Shown one piece after another: positions 1-8,289 of a stretch of DNA of 64,000 nt. The notes below the pieces were generated by a model. The model was not told where the DNA came from. It saw only the letters and a program-made list of their open reading frames with translations, and searched no databases. The first letter of the stretch is position 1, and each line of letters begins with the position of its first letter. The translations under genes and the position numbers were made by a program. Location: positions 1 to 64,000 of the forward strand of contig CAVXSI010000010.1 of the NCBI GenBank assembly GCA_963764365.1, given 5' to 3'. Source of the DNA: VRUE01 sp963764365. Lineage in GTDB: Bacteria; Actinomycetota; Thermoleophilia; Solirubrobacterales; 70-9.

Positions 1-19
1 CGGTTTCCGTCCGGCTACC

Positions 20-259
20 ATGAGTCCTGTGGCCATCGCGGTTAAAAAGCTCGATCAGCTCGATCTGAACGTCGGCGAGTTGGTCGAAATCGACGGCCAG
101 CGCTACGAGGTCGTTCCCGGCAAAACCGGGGGCCTGACGCTTGAGCCGCCGATCACTCCCGTTTCGGAGCTGTACGCGGAGCGGGGTTGGGAGCCTGCGT
201 CCCAAGAGGAGTTCGACCGGCTGACCGCCAACGACGCGCCGCCCGACGGCGAGGGGTAG
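20..259 (+). CDS. hypothetical protein, 79 aa
   Basis: ATG at 20 opens a 79-residue frame with GC-rich third positions like its neighbours. Residues 12-33 look like two short beta strands (LDLNVGELVEI, QRYEVV), and the C-terminal 30 residues are acidic and probably disordered. No Shine-Dalgarno is visible in the 19 bases before it. I do not recognise the family. It lies on the same strand as the next small gene, 69 nt upstream of it. Confidence 0.5.
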   Translation: MSPVAIAVKKLDQLDLNVGELVEIDGQRYEVVPGKTGGLTLEPPITPVSELYAERGWEPASQEEFDRLTANDAPPDGEG

Positions 260-328
260 TACCGGTTCAAGAGCCCGAGGGCAGGAGGCCCGAGGGGGTC
301 AACGCTCCTTTGTGTCAAGCTCGCGCCA

Positions 329-730
329 ATGGGCTCGGCAGGGAGAAAACATGGCCTCAGCGCCTCCGTCCTCTTCGGCGCCAGGGAGTGGGAGGAAGAG
401 GTCGACCGCTTCGCCCCCAATGCCTTCCCGAGAGTGCAGGCGGAGCGCGCCCGCAAGCAAATCGACGCCGGCAGTCGTCGGCTGAAGTGGCGGCGATGTG
501 CGGCCGAAGGTCCGCATGGCACGCGGCTTCCCGGCTGCCGGAAACTCTACGTCCCGCTTGATCGGGAAGGCGCTTCGGACGCTCCCCTCGGCCTCGTCTT
601 CCAGTTGGTCAGGACTCCGGATGGCCTCGCCTGGAACTTCATCGCTTTCGGGGAGCGCCACCCCGACAACCCGCGAACGCGCAGCGTCTACGAGCGCGCC
701 CACAAGCGCCTGCACGGCAGGTATCCCTAG
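329..730 (+). CDS. hypothetical protein, 133 aa
   Basis: Frame of 133 residues from ATG 329. The N-terminal half is basic and Cys-poor; the C-terminal half reads like a compact alpha/beta domain (segment KLYVPLD, then LGLVFQLVRTPDGLAWNFIAFGE, then a basic helix ending HKRLHGRYP). The general look (small, basic, Phe/Leu core) resembles small toxin-like or nuclease-inhibitor proteins, but no catalytic motif is evident, so no function is assigned. It ends 3 nt before the stop codon of the convergent minus-strand gene at 734. Confidence 0.45.
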   Translation: MGSAGRKHGLSASVLFGAREWEEEVDRFAPNAFPRVQAERARKQIDAGSRRLKWRRCAAEGPHGTRLPGCRKLYVPLDREGASDAPLGLVFQLVRTPDGLAWNFIAFGERHPDNPRTRSVYERAHKRLHGRYP

Positions 731-733
731 GAA

Positions 734-1018
734 TTACGCCGAGCGCTTGACGCTGTTCTCGGAGACCCAGCGCGCCAGGTCCCCGTCGCGGTGGACGAGC
801 CCTGCGCCGACGAGTTCGCGGATCGCCCGCTTCGCCGCGTCCTCGGGCCAACCCTGGCTGGGGAAGGCATTGAGGATCAGCGCCAGCTCGTCGGTCGTCA
901 GCCGGGTCGGGTGTTTTTCGATCAGCAGCGCAAGAACGACGCCCTCGGTCTGTCGATCCTGCTCGGCGGGGGAAGCGGGGTTGTGCGTCGCACGACCCGT
1001 AGGGTTCGGGTTAGCCAT
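734..1018 (-). CDS. small winged-helix-like protein
   Basis: Predicted 94 residues from ATG 1018; AAGGAG sits about 12 nt upstream, and a TTG at 1027 is too close to that SD. Residues about 20-85 have the rhythm of a winged helix: an LLIEKHPTRLTTDELALIL helix pair, then a DAAKRAIRELVGAGLVHRDGD recognition-helix/wing pattern typical of MarR/PadR-like folds. This suggests a small DNA-binding protein or the regulatory part of one. Target unknown. It is convergent with the gene ending at 730. Confidence 0.6.
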   Translation of the reverse strand: MANPNPTGRATHNPASPAEQDRQTEGVVLALLIEKHPTRLTTDELALILNAFPSQGWPEDAAKRAIRELVGAGLVHRDGDLARWVSENSVKRSA

Positions 1019-1200
1019 GAGGAGCAAGCTCTCCTTGTGGTTAGTCCGGGTTTAGGCCCCCGGTTGAGCCCGCAAAAAGGAGCGGGAAGCCTCCACTGTT
1101 GAGGGTATCCACCGGAATCCAGCTGAGCGCACGTCTCGCCGGCTGAGTACCATTGCTGCTTGGCCTGGCATCGTCTTTCGACATCCGCGGATCGACGCCG

Positions 1201-1755
1201 GTGACCGTCGAGGTCTTCAGCGTTAGTCGGGAGGAGCTCCGCCGCGAGTTGGCTGCCGACTTGAGCCGCGGCGGCTATGTCTTCCACGAGAGTTTCACCG
1301 CAACCCCGGCGGAGCGCTATTTCGAGAAGCACCTGGTGCTCTCCCGTCCGGGCCTGCTGACTCGCTCGGCGCGCCTTCTTGCCGACCTGGTTCCGGCTGA
1401 CACCGAGCGCCTCGCGGTCGTCGGGGTGGCGGCGGCGACGTTGGCGACGGCGCTCTCGCAGCACACCGGGATCCCGCTTCTGCTCGGCCGCCAGCGTGGG
1501 GACGGCGAGGTGCAGTTCGATGGCGAGCACTACTCACTCGTCAAGTGCCTGCTGGTCGAGGACGTCGTCTTCACCGGGGGCCAGGCGCGGCGTGGGTTAG
1601 AGGCGCTGCTGGCGATGGGGGCCACCGTTCTCGCCATCGCCTGTCTGTTGGACCGCGAGAACGGCGCCGCGCAAGAGCTGGCTGACGCTGGTGTCTCACT
1701 GCGCCCGCTCTTCCTCGAGTCGGAGCTGCTGCGTTTGTCGCGGGAATCGACGTGA
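1201..1755 (+). CDS. orotate phosphoribosyltransferase-like protein
   Basis: Predicted 184 aa from GTG 1201; a TTG at 1153 would add 16 residues without an obvious SD. The PRPP-binding signature is clear: hydrophobic strand, two acidic residues, then small residues and TGG (CLLVEDVVFTGGQA, about residues 119-132), with the preceding KxxVLSRPGLL region seen in PyrE relatives. Known role of the family: transfer of ribose-phosphate from PRPP to a base such as orotate. The stop overlaps the next start (GTGA at 1752), so it is co-translated with an amidohydrolase; this points to pyrimidine or ureide salvage and catabolism rather than de novo synthesis. Confidence 0.75.
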   Translation: MTVEVFSVSREELRRELAADLSRGGYVFHESFTATPAERYFEKHLVLSRPGLLTRSARLLADLVPADTERLAVVGVAAATLATALSQHTGIPLLLGRQRGDGEVQFDGEHYSLVKCLLVEDVVFTGGQARRGLEALLAMGATVLAIACLLDRENGAAQELADAGVSLRPLFLESELLRLSREST

Positions 1756-2981
1756 GCACCGCCCTCGTCGGTCGCCTCGGCGAGCGACTCAGCGCGATGG
1801 CCGAGATTGGCGCCGACCCGAAAGGCGGGATCACCCGGCTCGCCTACACCGAGCTCGAGCGCGCCGCCCATGAGCAGTTCGTCAGCTGGGCGGAGGCTGA
1901 CGGGGCGCGCTGCGAGACCGATCTGGCTGGCAACACGGTTGCGATCTACCGTGAGGGCACGCCGTATTTCCTCGTCGGCTCGCACCTCGACACCGTTGTG
2001 CGCGGCGGGGCCTACGACGGCGTCGCCGGTGTGCTCGGGGCGATGGAGGTGGGGCGCCTCGCCGGCGAGCAGGTGGGCCACGGGCTCCGCGTCGTCGCCT
2101 TTGCCGGCGAGGAGGGAGCGCGCTTCGGCCGTCCCAACCTGGGCAGCGGCGCAGCTGCTGGGATGCTGACGCCGGAGGCGCTGGCTCGCCTCCGCGATGC
2201 CCACGGCACGGACCTCGCGGCCGCGGCGGGCGAGCTCGGGTTCGATCCGCTTGCGGCCGAGCCCTGGATCGACCAGGACATCATCTGCTTCTTCGAGCTC
2301 CATATCGAGCAGGGCCGCCAGCTCGAAGCGGGCTCGGCACGGATCGGGCTGGTCGACGCGATCGCCGGCAGCGTTCGGCTGCGATTCGAGATCACCGGCC
2401 GCCCCGATCATTCGGGGGCAACCCCGATGCAGATGCGCTCCGACGCGCTCGCCGCCGCCAGCGAGCTGGTCCTCTTCGCGGAGAAAGTGGGGCGGCGCTA
2501 CCGCTCGACCGTGGCCACCGTCGGCCGGCTTGAGGTCCATCCCAATAACGTGACCACTGTGCCCGGTGAAGTCCGGCTCTGGATGGACATTCGCGACGTC
2601 GACGCCGACCTACAGCGCCAGGCGGCGGCGGCTGTGTTCGAGCGGGCCCGCGAGCTGAGCGAGACCCGCGCGGTCGGGATCTCCGGTGAGGTGATCTCCG
2701 ACCAGGCTCCGGTCGTGCTTGAGGCTTGGCCGCGGATGATCGCCCACCGCGAGTGCGTCAAGCGCGGCCTCGCCTATCGGGTGCTGGCGAGCGGCGCCGG
2801 CCACGACGCGGCGATCGTCGCCCGCCGGGCTCCGGCGACGATGTTCTTCATCCCCTGCGTCGAAGGGCTCAGTCACAGCCCCCGCGAGCAGGCCGCGGTG
2901 GAGGACATCGCCGCGGCATCTGAGTTGATCGCCGCGGTGCTCGCTGACGCCTCGAGGTCGGGCATCGACGCCCTCCATTAG
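1752..2981 (+). CDS. N-carbamoyl-L-amino acid hydrolase / allantoate amidohydrolase family
   Basis: 409 aa, metal-dependent M20-family amidohydrolase. Visible features are the metal-site segments SHLDTVVRGGAYDGVAGVLG and FAGEEGARFG, ELHIEQG at about residue 180, and the dimerisation/lid domain with RPDHSGATPMQMRSDAL. Near the C-terminus SGAGHDA carries a further conserved His. The family hydrolyses N-carbamoyl groups (allantoate, ureidoglycolate, N-carbamoyl amino acids, beta-ureidopropionate) to ammonia and CO2. The length is normal. It overlaps the PRTase-like gene by 4 nt and precedes a PuuE-like gene, so a ureide or hydantoin substrate is likely; the exact substrate cannot be told. Confidence 0.85.
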   Translation: MSTALVGRLGERLSAMAEIGADPKGGITRLAYTELERAAHEQFVSWAEADGARCETDLAGNTVAIYREGTPYFLVGSHLDTVVRGGAYDGVAGVLGAMEVGRLAGEQVGHGLRVVAFAGEEGARFGRPNLGSGAAAGMLTPEALARLRDAHGTDLAAAAGELGFDPLAAEPWIDQDIICFFELHIEQGRQLEAGSARIGLVDAIAGSVRLRFEITGRPDHSGATPMQMRSDALAAASELVLFAEKVGRRYRSTVATVGRLEVHPNNVTTVPGEVRLWMDIRDVDADLQRQAAAAVFERARELSETRAVGISGEVISDQAPVVLEAWPRMIAHRECVKRGLAYRVLASGAGHDAAIVARRAPATMFFIPCVEGLSHSPREQAAVEDIAAASELIAAVLADASRSGIDALH

Positions 2982-3365
2982 CGCATCGAGGCGATGGCTG
3001 ACCACGCGCGAGGACGCCCTTCTGGTCGGCACAGTCCCGGTCGCGGCGCTGCCGCTGGCGCTGAGCGGTGCGGTGGCCGTGAAGCCTTGGGAGCGCGCTC
3101 CCCCTCGGCACGCTCGGCCTCATTGGGTTGGCCCAGTGACGAGCACGATTGCGCCGGCTTCGCTCTCCTCGCAGTCGGCTGCGTCGGCTACCTCGCTCTC
3201 GTCCCGGCGCGGATCCTGGTCTTCGCAATCGGCGAGGTCCTTGCCTCGGGTGGGGGTGGGCGACGCACAGCTTTGCTCTGGTCCCGAGGCCTCGCGTATA
3301 CTGCTGCGCACGGCAGCGTACGAAGTCATCTGACTACAGCATCGCCCGACGCGAAGGTGAAGAGA
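2982..3365. other. 384-nt gap; promoter at right end, possible membrane-gene ghost
   Basis: No intact gene. One plus-strand frame (about 3150-3240) reads like a transmembrane segment (LLAVGCVGYLALVPARILVFAIGEV) without a start or continuation, so a decayed small membrane protein gene is possible. The right 90 bases hold a promoter/operator (see 3273-3325). Confidence 0.35.
3273..3325 (+). promoter_or_regulatory. promoter with GTATACTGC operator
   Basis: TTGCTC (3273-3278) and TATACT (3297-3302) form a sigma-70 type promoter with an 18-nt spacer. The -10 lies inside an imperfect inverted repeat, CGTATACTGC (3295-3304), 8 nt, GCAGCGTACG (3313-3322). The 9-mer GTATACTGC recurs at 6948, 7076 and 20483. 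Overlap of operator and -10 suggests repression, plausibly by the GntR/FCD protein at 14689-15381. Confidence 0.6.
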
Positions 3366-4331
3366 ATGAGGGAGCCGGCCACGGACATCGGATTGGAGAC
3401 GGCGGTTCCGCCGCGCGACCTCGTCGGCTACGGACCCGAACCGCCGGAGTTCCGCTGGCCGGGCGGAGCGCGGCTAGCGGTCAACGTCGTGATCAACTAC
3501 GAGGAAGGCTCGGAGGCCAGCCCGCTGCAGGGCGACACGATCGTCGAGACCTTGGTCGAGGCCCCCTATGCCGTTCCCGAGGGAACTCGAAACCTCTTTC
3601 TCGAGTCCACCTACGAGTTCGGCAGCCGGGTCGGGATCTGGCGCCTGCTGGCGCTCCTCGACCGGCTCGAGATCACCCCCACCTTCTTCGCCTGCGCCCA
3701 GGCCCTGGAGCTGAACCCGGCCGTTACCGGGGCGCTGGTCGAGCGGGGCTGCGACGTCGTCGGCCACGGCTACCGCTGGCGGCAGCACATCAACATGACC
3801 GCCGCCGAGCAGGCGGAGGACGTCGCCCGCTGCAAGGGCACGCTCGAAAGCCTCACCGGCCAGCCGATGCTCGGCTGGTTCACCAGGCCGCCGAATACCG
3901 ACCACACGCACCGCATCCTGGTCGAGAACGAAGTCGCATACGACTGCGGCGCTGTCAACGACGACATCCCCTACTACGTCCCCGTCGAGGGAAGCCCCCT
4001 GCTGGCGGTTCCCTACTCGCTCGACGTGAACGACATCCGCTTCTGGAAGGGGCAGATCTCGACCGCCAACGAGTTCGAGGAGTACATCAAGGCAGCCTTC
4101 GACGTCCTCTACGCCGAGAGCGAGAAGACCCCGCGCATGCTGTCGATCGGGCTACACCCGCGCGTGGTCGGGCGGCCGGCGCGTCTGCGCGGCCTCGAAC
4201 GCGCGCTGCAGCACATCGTCGGCCACGACGAGGTCTGGATCGCGGGGCGCGACGAGATCGCGCGGTTCTGGAGCTCGGAGCTCGGCCCGGAGGACGCTTG
4301 GCACCGCAACCGGCTCGCGCCGGCTGGCTGA
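3366..4331 (+). CDS. PuuE-like allantoinase / polysaccharide deacetylase-family hydrolase
   Basis: 321 aa from ATG 3366, with a purine-rich SD (GAAGGTGAAGAG) just upstream. It has the NodB-homology fold of metal-dependent deacetylases. The early segment VVINYEEGSE (about residues 40-49) is the hallmark of the cofactor-independent allantoinase PuuE branch, and GHGYRWRQHINMT supplies conserved His residues. PuuE opens the hydantoin ring of allantoin to allantoate, which would feed the amidohydrolase just upstream. Other ring or N-acyl substrates are possible because the branch is broad. It is followed 15 nt later by an LLM oxidoreductase. Confidence 0.8.
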   Translation: MREPATDIGLETAVPPRDLVGYGPEPPEFRWPGGARLAVNVVINYEEGSEASPLQGDTIVETLVEAPYAVPEGTRNLFLESTYEFGSRVGIWRLLALLDRLEITPTFFACAQALELNPAVTGALVERGCDVVGHGYRWRQHINMTAAEQAEDVARCKGTLESLTGQPMLGWFTRPPNTDHTHRILVENEVAYDCGAVNDDIPYYVPVEGSPLLAVPYSLDVNDIRFWKGQISTANEFEEYIKAAFDVLYAESEKTPRMLSIGLHPRVVGRPARLRGLERALQHIVGHDEVWIAGRDEIARFWSSELGPEDAWHRNRLAPAG

Positions 4332-4346
4332 GCGGCGGAGGCCCCT

Positions 4347-5267
4347 TTGCGGTTCGGATTGAACCTGCTCAACTTCGGCCCCGACGTCGGGCGGGGCTCG
4401 ATCGACCGCTGGGGCCGCTTGGCCGAGGACGCCGGCTTCTCCTTCTTGACCATCTCCGACCACGTTGCGATCACCGAAGACGTCTTCGCCGAGTACGAGA
4501 CGCCGTTCTACGACCCGCTGATCACTCTCGCCTATCTGGCGGCGGCTACCGAGCGGGTCAGGCTCGGCACCTCGGTGCTGGTCCTGCCGTACCGCCATCC
4601 CCTGTTGATCGCCCGCTCGGCGGCGAACCTCGACCAGCTGAGCGGCGGTCGCCTCTTCCTCGGCATCGGCGTCGGCTGGGCGCGCGAAGAGTTCGAGGCC
4701 CTCGAGGTCGGCTTCGCAAGTCGCGGTCGTCGCAGCGACGAGTACCTGGAGGTGATGCGCCGCTGCTGGGCGGAGGAGAAGATCACGCACGGCGGCGAGT
4801 TCTGCAGGTTCGACGACGTCTACACTGGCCCGCTGCCGGCCCAGGAGGGGGGCATCCCGATCTGGATCGGGGGCGAGAGCGAGGTCGCGATACGGCGCGC
4901 GGTCGAGCGCGGGGACGTCTGGCACCCGCTGCGCCCGTTGGCCGGCTGGCTCGGGCAGGCCGGTCTGCCGGCGCTCGCGCGGATCGCCTCCGACAGCGGT
5001 CGGGAGGTTCCCCCGGTGGTGCCGCGGATCCTCATCGACATCGCCTCGGCGCCGGTGGCCGAGGAGGCGCGGCCGCTCGGGCGCGGCACCCCGGACCAGA
5101 TCCGGGCCGACCTGGAGGAGCTGGCCGAGCTCGGCATCGAGGAAGTTCTGCTCGACACCTACGACGAGACGGTCCCCGGCGCGGCCGATCGTCAGGACGA
5201 CCACCTGCGACTGATCGAGCGGTTCGTCAGCGAGGTCGCCGACCCCCGCGGGGGTGCCGCGGCTTGA
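4347..5267 (+). CDS. LLM-class flavin/F420-dependent oxidoreductase
   Basis: 306 aa from TTG 4347, supported by GGCGGAGG six bases before it. It has the luciferase-like TIM-barrel pattern: start RFGLNLLNFGP, SDHVAITEDVF at about residue 37, RLGTSVLVLPYRHP at about 72, GRLFLGIGVGWAREEFEALEVGF at about 97, and PIWIGGESEVA near 171. This order is typical of the F420-dependent branch with a probable reduced-cofactor oxidation or monooxygenation role. In a ureide/amine cluster it may hydroxylate or dehydrogenate a ring or amine; the substrate is unknown. It shares a probable operon with the upstream hydrolases. Confidence 0.8.
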   Translation: MRFGLNLLNFGPDVGRGSIDRWGRLAEDAGFSFLTISDHVAITEDVFAEYETPFYDPLITLAYLAAATERVRLGTSVLVLPYRHPLLIARSAANLDQLSGGRLFLGIGVGWAREEFEALEVGFASRGRRSDEYLEVMRRCWAEEKITHGGEFCRFDDVYTGPLPAQEGGIPIWIGGESEVAIRRAVERGDVWHPLRPLAGWLGQAGLPALARIASDSGREVPPVVPRILIDIASAPVAEEARPLGRGTPDQIRADLEELAELGIEEVLLDTYDETVPGAADRQDDHLRLIERFVSEVADPRGGAAA

Positions 5268-5300
5268 CCTCGCAGGCACGGCGAGGAATTGAGTATGCCA

Positions 5301-5320
5301 TTGTATCCGCTTATGTACAG
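5301..5320 (+). promoter_or_regulatory. TGTA...TACA operator candidate
   Basis: An inverted repeat TGTA (5302-5305) / TACA (5316-5319) lies in the 77-nt gap before the aldehyde dehydrogenase, 26 nt from its start codon. It resembles the TGTAC/TATAC boxes before the other units of the region. Confidence 0.45.
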
Positions 5321-5344
5321 GGATTCGGAACGAGGAGGAAAGGG

Positions 5345-6838
5345 ATGGTTACAGCGACCGCTGTAGAGGATGACGTTCAGAGCTTCACCGGGCGCACGCA
5401 CCGCTTGTTGATCGGCGGCGAGTGGGTCGAGCCGTCCGACGGGCGCACCTTCGCGACGCTCAACCCCGCCACCGAGGATCGGCTCAGCGACATCGCCCTG
5501 GCTGGAGACCGCGATGTCGAGCGGGCGGTGATCGCGGCGCGGCGGGCCTTCGACGACGACAACGGCTGGCGCACGATCAGCCCCTCGGAGCGCTCGCGGA
5601 TCGTCTGGCGGATCGGCGACCTGATCGAGCGGCACGCCGACGAGCTGGCGCTGCTCGAGTCCCTCGACAACGGCAAGCCGGTCGATATGGCCCGCAAGTT
5701 CGACATTGCCTTCGCCGTCGACCTCTTCCGCTATATGGCCGGCTGGTGCACGAAGCTCGAAGGCGACACGATCGCCCTCTCGGCCTTCCCTCGCCCCGGA
5801 CAGGCCCACGCCTACACGGTGCGCGAGCCGGTCGGAGTCGTCGCCCAGATCATCCCTTGGAACTTCCCGCTGGCGATGGCGAGCTGGAAGGTCGCGCCGG
5901 CGCTTGCCTGTGGTTGCGCGGTTATCCTGAAGCCCGCTGAGCAGACTCCGCTGACGGCTCTGCGGATGGCGGAGCTGATCCAAGAGGCCGGGGTGCCGGA
6001 CGGGGTCTTCAATATCCTCACCGGCGCGGGCGAGGCCGGCGCCGCGCTTGCCACGCACCCGCTGGTCGACAAGGTCGCCTTCACCGGATCGACCGAGGTC
6101 GGCAAGTCGATCGTCAGAGCGGCCGCTGGAAACCTGAAGCGGGTGACGCTCGAGCTCGGCGGCAAGTCGGCCAGCGTCATATACGACGACGCCGACCTGG
6201 AGATTGCGATCCCGGGCGCTGCGGACGCGGTCTTCGCCAATATCGGCGAGTGCTGCACCGCGGCTTCACGCCTCTACGTCCAGCGCGGGATCTATGACGA
6301 GGTCGTCGCCGGGGTCAGCGAGGTCGCGCGCTCGATCAAGATCGGAGTCGGCACCGATCCCGAGAGCGAGATGGGGCCCCTGATCTCCGGCGAGCAGCTG
6401 GACCGGGTCTCGGGCTTCATCGAGGCTGGTCGCCGTGACGGCGCGGAACTGGTCACCGGCGGAGCGCGGATCGGCGAGAAGGGCTACTTCATCCAGCCCA
6501 CCGTCTTCACCAAGACGTCGCCGGAGATGTCGATCGAGCGGGAGGAGATCTTCGGCCCCGTGGTCTCCGCGATCCCGTTCGACAGCTTCGAGGAAGTGGT
6601 GGAGCGCGCAAACGACACCCGGTACGGGCTCGCCGCCGGTGTCTTCACGCACGACCTCAAGCGAGCCCACCACACCGCCGCGCTGATGCGGGCGGGGACG
6701 GTCTGGATCAACACCTACAACCACAACGATCCGGCGCTTCCGTTCGGCGGCTACAAGCAGTCCGGCTGGGGCCGCGAGATGGGCCACGAGGTGCTCGATG
6801 CTTACCTGCAGACGAAGGCTGTCTGCGCGGTGCTCTGA
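5345..6838 (+). CDS. aldehyde dehydrogenase family protein
   Basis: 497 aa, the normal length for NAD(P)-dependent aldehyde dehydrogenases. ATG 5345 has a strong SD (AGGAGGAAAGGG). Seen in order: IIPWNFPLAMASWK (cofactor fold), LKPAEQTPLTAL, TGSTEVGKSI, ELGGKSASVI with the general-base Glu at about residue 264, and ECCTAASRLYVQ with the catalytic Cys near residue 298; the C-terminus has ALPFGGYKQSGWGREMG. It oxidises aldehydes to acids. Beside a class III aminotransferase and a polyamine-type transporter it probably handles an amino-aldehyde or semialdehyde. It sits between two TATAC-box regions, so it may form its own transcription unit. Confidence 0.93.
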   Translation: MVTATAVEDDVQSFTGRTHRLLIGGEWVEPSDGRTFATLNPATEDRLSDIALAGDRDVERAVIAARRAFDDDNGWRTISPSERSRIVWRIGDLIERHADELALLESLDNGKPVDMARKFDIAFAVDLFRYMAGWCTKLEGDTIALSAFPRPGQAHAYTVREPVGVVAQIIPWNFPLAMASWKVAPALACGCAVILKPAEQTPLTALRMAELIQEAGVPDGVFNILTGAGEAGAALATHPLVDKVAFTGSTEVGKSIVRAAAGNLKRVTLELGGKSASVIYDDADLEIAIPGAADAVFANIGECCTAASRLYVQRGIYDEVVAGVSEVARSIKIGVGTDPESEMGPLISGEQLDRVSGFIEAGRRDGAELVTGGARIGEKGYFIQPTVFTKTSPEMSIEREEIFGPVVSAIPFDSFEEVVERANDTRYGLAAGVFTHDLKRAHHTAALMRAGTVWINTYNHNDPALPFGGYKQSGWGREMGHEVLDAYLQTKAVCAVL

Positions 6839-6945
6839 TGCGTATCGCGCGCTGACCGGAAAGGCGGGCCCGCAGCAGGCGACAGCGATCGCCTCGCGGG
6901 CCGGCCGATGGCAGCGGGATATCTGCATCGCGGAAGAGGCGGGGC

Positions 6946-6974
6946 GTGTATACTGCCGGAGACAGTCGCATACA
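6946..6974 (+). promoter_or_regulatory. GTATACTGC operator, first of two
   Basis: GTGTATACTGCC starts an inverted repeat whose right arm is GCATACAC (GTGTAT at 6946-6951 pairs with ATACAC about 20 nt on). It lies in the 292-nt gap before the PotA-like ATPase gene. It shares the exact 9-mer GTATACTGC (6948-6956) with three other intergenic sites. Confidence 0.55.
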
Positions 6975-7065
6975 CATAGTCTCCGTGCGAGAGAAGCCAC
7001 ACCCTGCCGCTTGGCTTGGCTCCCAGCGGCAAACAGAGCCTGAAGGAGAAAATCATAGCTTGCTT

Positions 7066-7092
7066 GTGTATGGCCGTATACTGCCGTATGTG
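7066..7092 (+). promoter_or_regulatory. GTATACTGC operator, second of two
   Basis: GTGTATGGCCGTATACTGCC holds two TGTAT/CGTATAC half-sites followed by CGTATG, about 40-65 nt before the GTG start at 7131. TATACT at 7077-7082 could also be a -10 element, but no good -35 is seen at 16-18 nt. Paired sites suggest cooperative control of the transporter ATPase gene. Confidence 0.5.
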
Positions 7093-7130
7093 GATCAAGA
7101 CTCCGGGCCTGGAGGAGTGGAGGAATAGCG

Positions 7131-8276
7131 GTGGCGGCGTCCGTTAACGGTCCCTCCTCCTCCGTCAGCGCTGGCGCCGCCACCGACTCCAGCGTCGAGC
7201 TCCTCGGCGTGACCAAGCGCTTCGGCGAGTTCACCGCGGTCGACGACCTCGACCTCACCCTGGGACGCGGCGAATTCTTCACCCTGCTCGGTCCGTCCGG
7301 CTGCGGCAAGACGACGACCCTGCGGATGATCGCCGGCTTCGAGCAGCCGAGCGAGGGCTGCATCCGGATCGAGGGCGAGGAGGTCGCCGGCATGCCCCCC
7401 CACAAGCGGCCGACCAACACCGTCTTCCAGAGCTACGCGCTGTTCCCGCACCTGAGCGTCGAGCGAAACGTCGCCTTCGGCTTGAAGCGAAAGGGCGTCG
7501 GAAAGGACGAGATCGCAGAGCGAGTGGGGGCGGAGCTTCGCCGTGTCGGACTCGCCAATGAGGCAAACCGACGCCCGTCCCAGCTCTCGGGCGGGATGCA
7601 ACAGCGGGTGGCGCTGGCGAGGGCGCTCGTCAACCTGCCGAAGGTCCTGCTCCTGGACGAGCCGCTCGGCGCCCTCGATCTGAAGCTCCGCAAGGGCCTC
7701 CAGGTAGAGTTGAAGCAGATCCAGCGCGAGGTCGGGATCACCTTCGTCTACGTGACCCACGACCAGGAGGAGGCGCTGACGATGTCAGACCGGATCGCGG
7801 TGATGAACGCCGGTCGGGTCGAGCAGGTCTCGAACCCCGAGGGGGTTTATGACCGGCCGGCGACGAGCTTCGTCGCCGGCTTCATCGGCGTCTCCAACCT
7901 GATGCCGGCGAGGGTCTCCGGGGCGGGGCGGGTGAAGCTCGACTCCGGGCCCGATGTCCCGGCCGACACGGGAGCCCTCGACGCCGGCAGCAGGTGCGCT
8001 GCAGTGGTGCGTCCCGAGAAGCTCCGAGTGGGACTGGCAGAAGAAGTCACGGGCTCCAACGGCTCGCCCTCGGTCGAGGGCGTAGTCGAGAGCTCGATCT
8101 ACCTTGGTACCGCCACCCAGATCGTGGTCGAGGTGGCCGAGGGGGTGCGGATGACGGTCCTGGTACCAAACGCCGACGAGGCGGAGCGGCAGCGGCTGCC
8201 CGGCGGTGGTGCCCGCGTCGTCCTCACCTGGGAGCCCGAGCACATGCACGTCGTCACCGAATCGGAACAGCGATGA
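7131..8276 (+). CDS. ABC transporter ATPase, spermidine/putrescine (PotA) type
   Basis: 381 aa from GTG 7131 with GGAGG upstream. Walker A GPSGCGKTT (about residue 52), Q-loop region TVFQSYALFPH, signature LSGGMQQRVALARAL and Walker B VLLLDEPLGALD, then an H-loop (VTHDQEEAL). The last 130 residues form a TOBE-like regulatory domain, as in PotA/FbpC importers. It energises uptake with the PotB/PotC permeases and PotD-like binding protein encoded at 20.5-23.5 kb; no other ATPase gene lies near those. The gene is followed at 13 nt by the aminotransferase, so uptake and transamination are probably co-expressed. Confidence 0.92.
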   Translation: MAASVNGPSSSVSAGAATDSSVELLGVTKRFGEFTAVDDLDLTLGRGEFFTLLGPSGCGKTTTLRMIAGFEQPSEGCIRIEGEEVAGMPPHKRPTNTVFQSYALFPHLSVERNVAFGLKRKGVGKDEIAERVGAELRRVGLANEANRRPSQLSGGMQQRVALARALVNLPKVLLLDEPLGALDLKLRKGLQVELKQIQREVGITFVYVTHDQEEALTMSDRIAVMNAGRVEQVSNPEGVYDRPATSFVAGFIGVSNLMPARVSGAGRVKLDSGPDVPADTGALDAGSRCAAVVRPEKLRVGLAEEVTGSNGSPSVEGVVESSIYLGTATQIVVEVAEGVRMTVLVPNADEAERQRLPGGGARVVLTWEPEHMHVVTESEQR

Positions 8277-8289
8277 AAGGAACCCAGGA

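Noticed and set aside
3149..6838. A 1229-residue open frame
   Set aside because: It joins antisense-like or shifted sequence over two real genes to the aldehyde dehydrogenase, whose true start is ATG 5345 with a strong SD.
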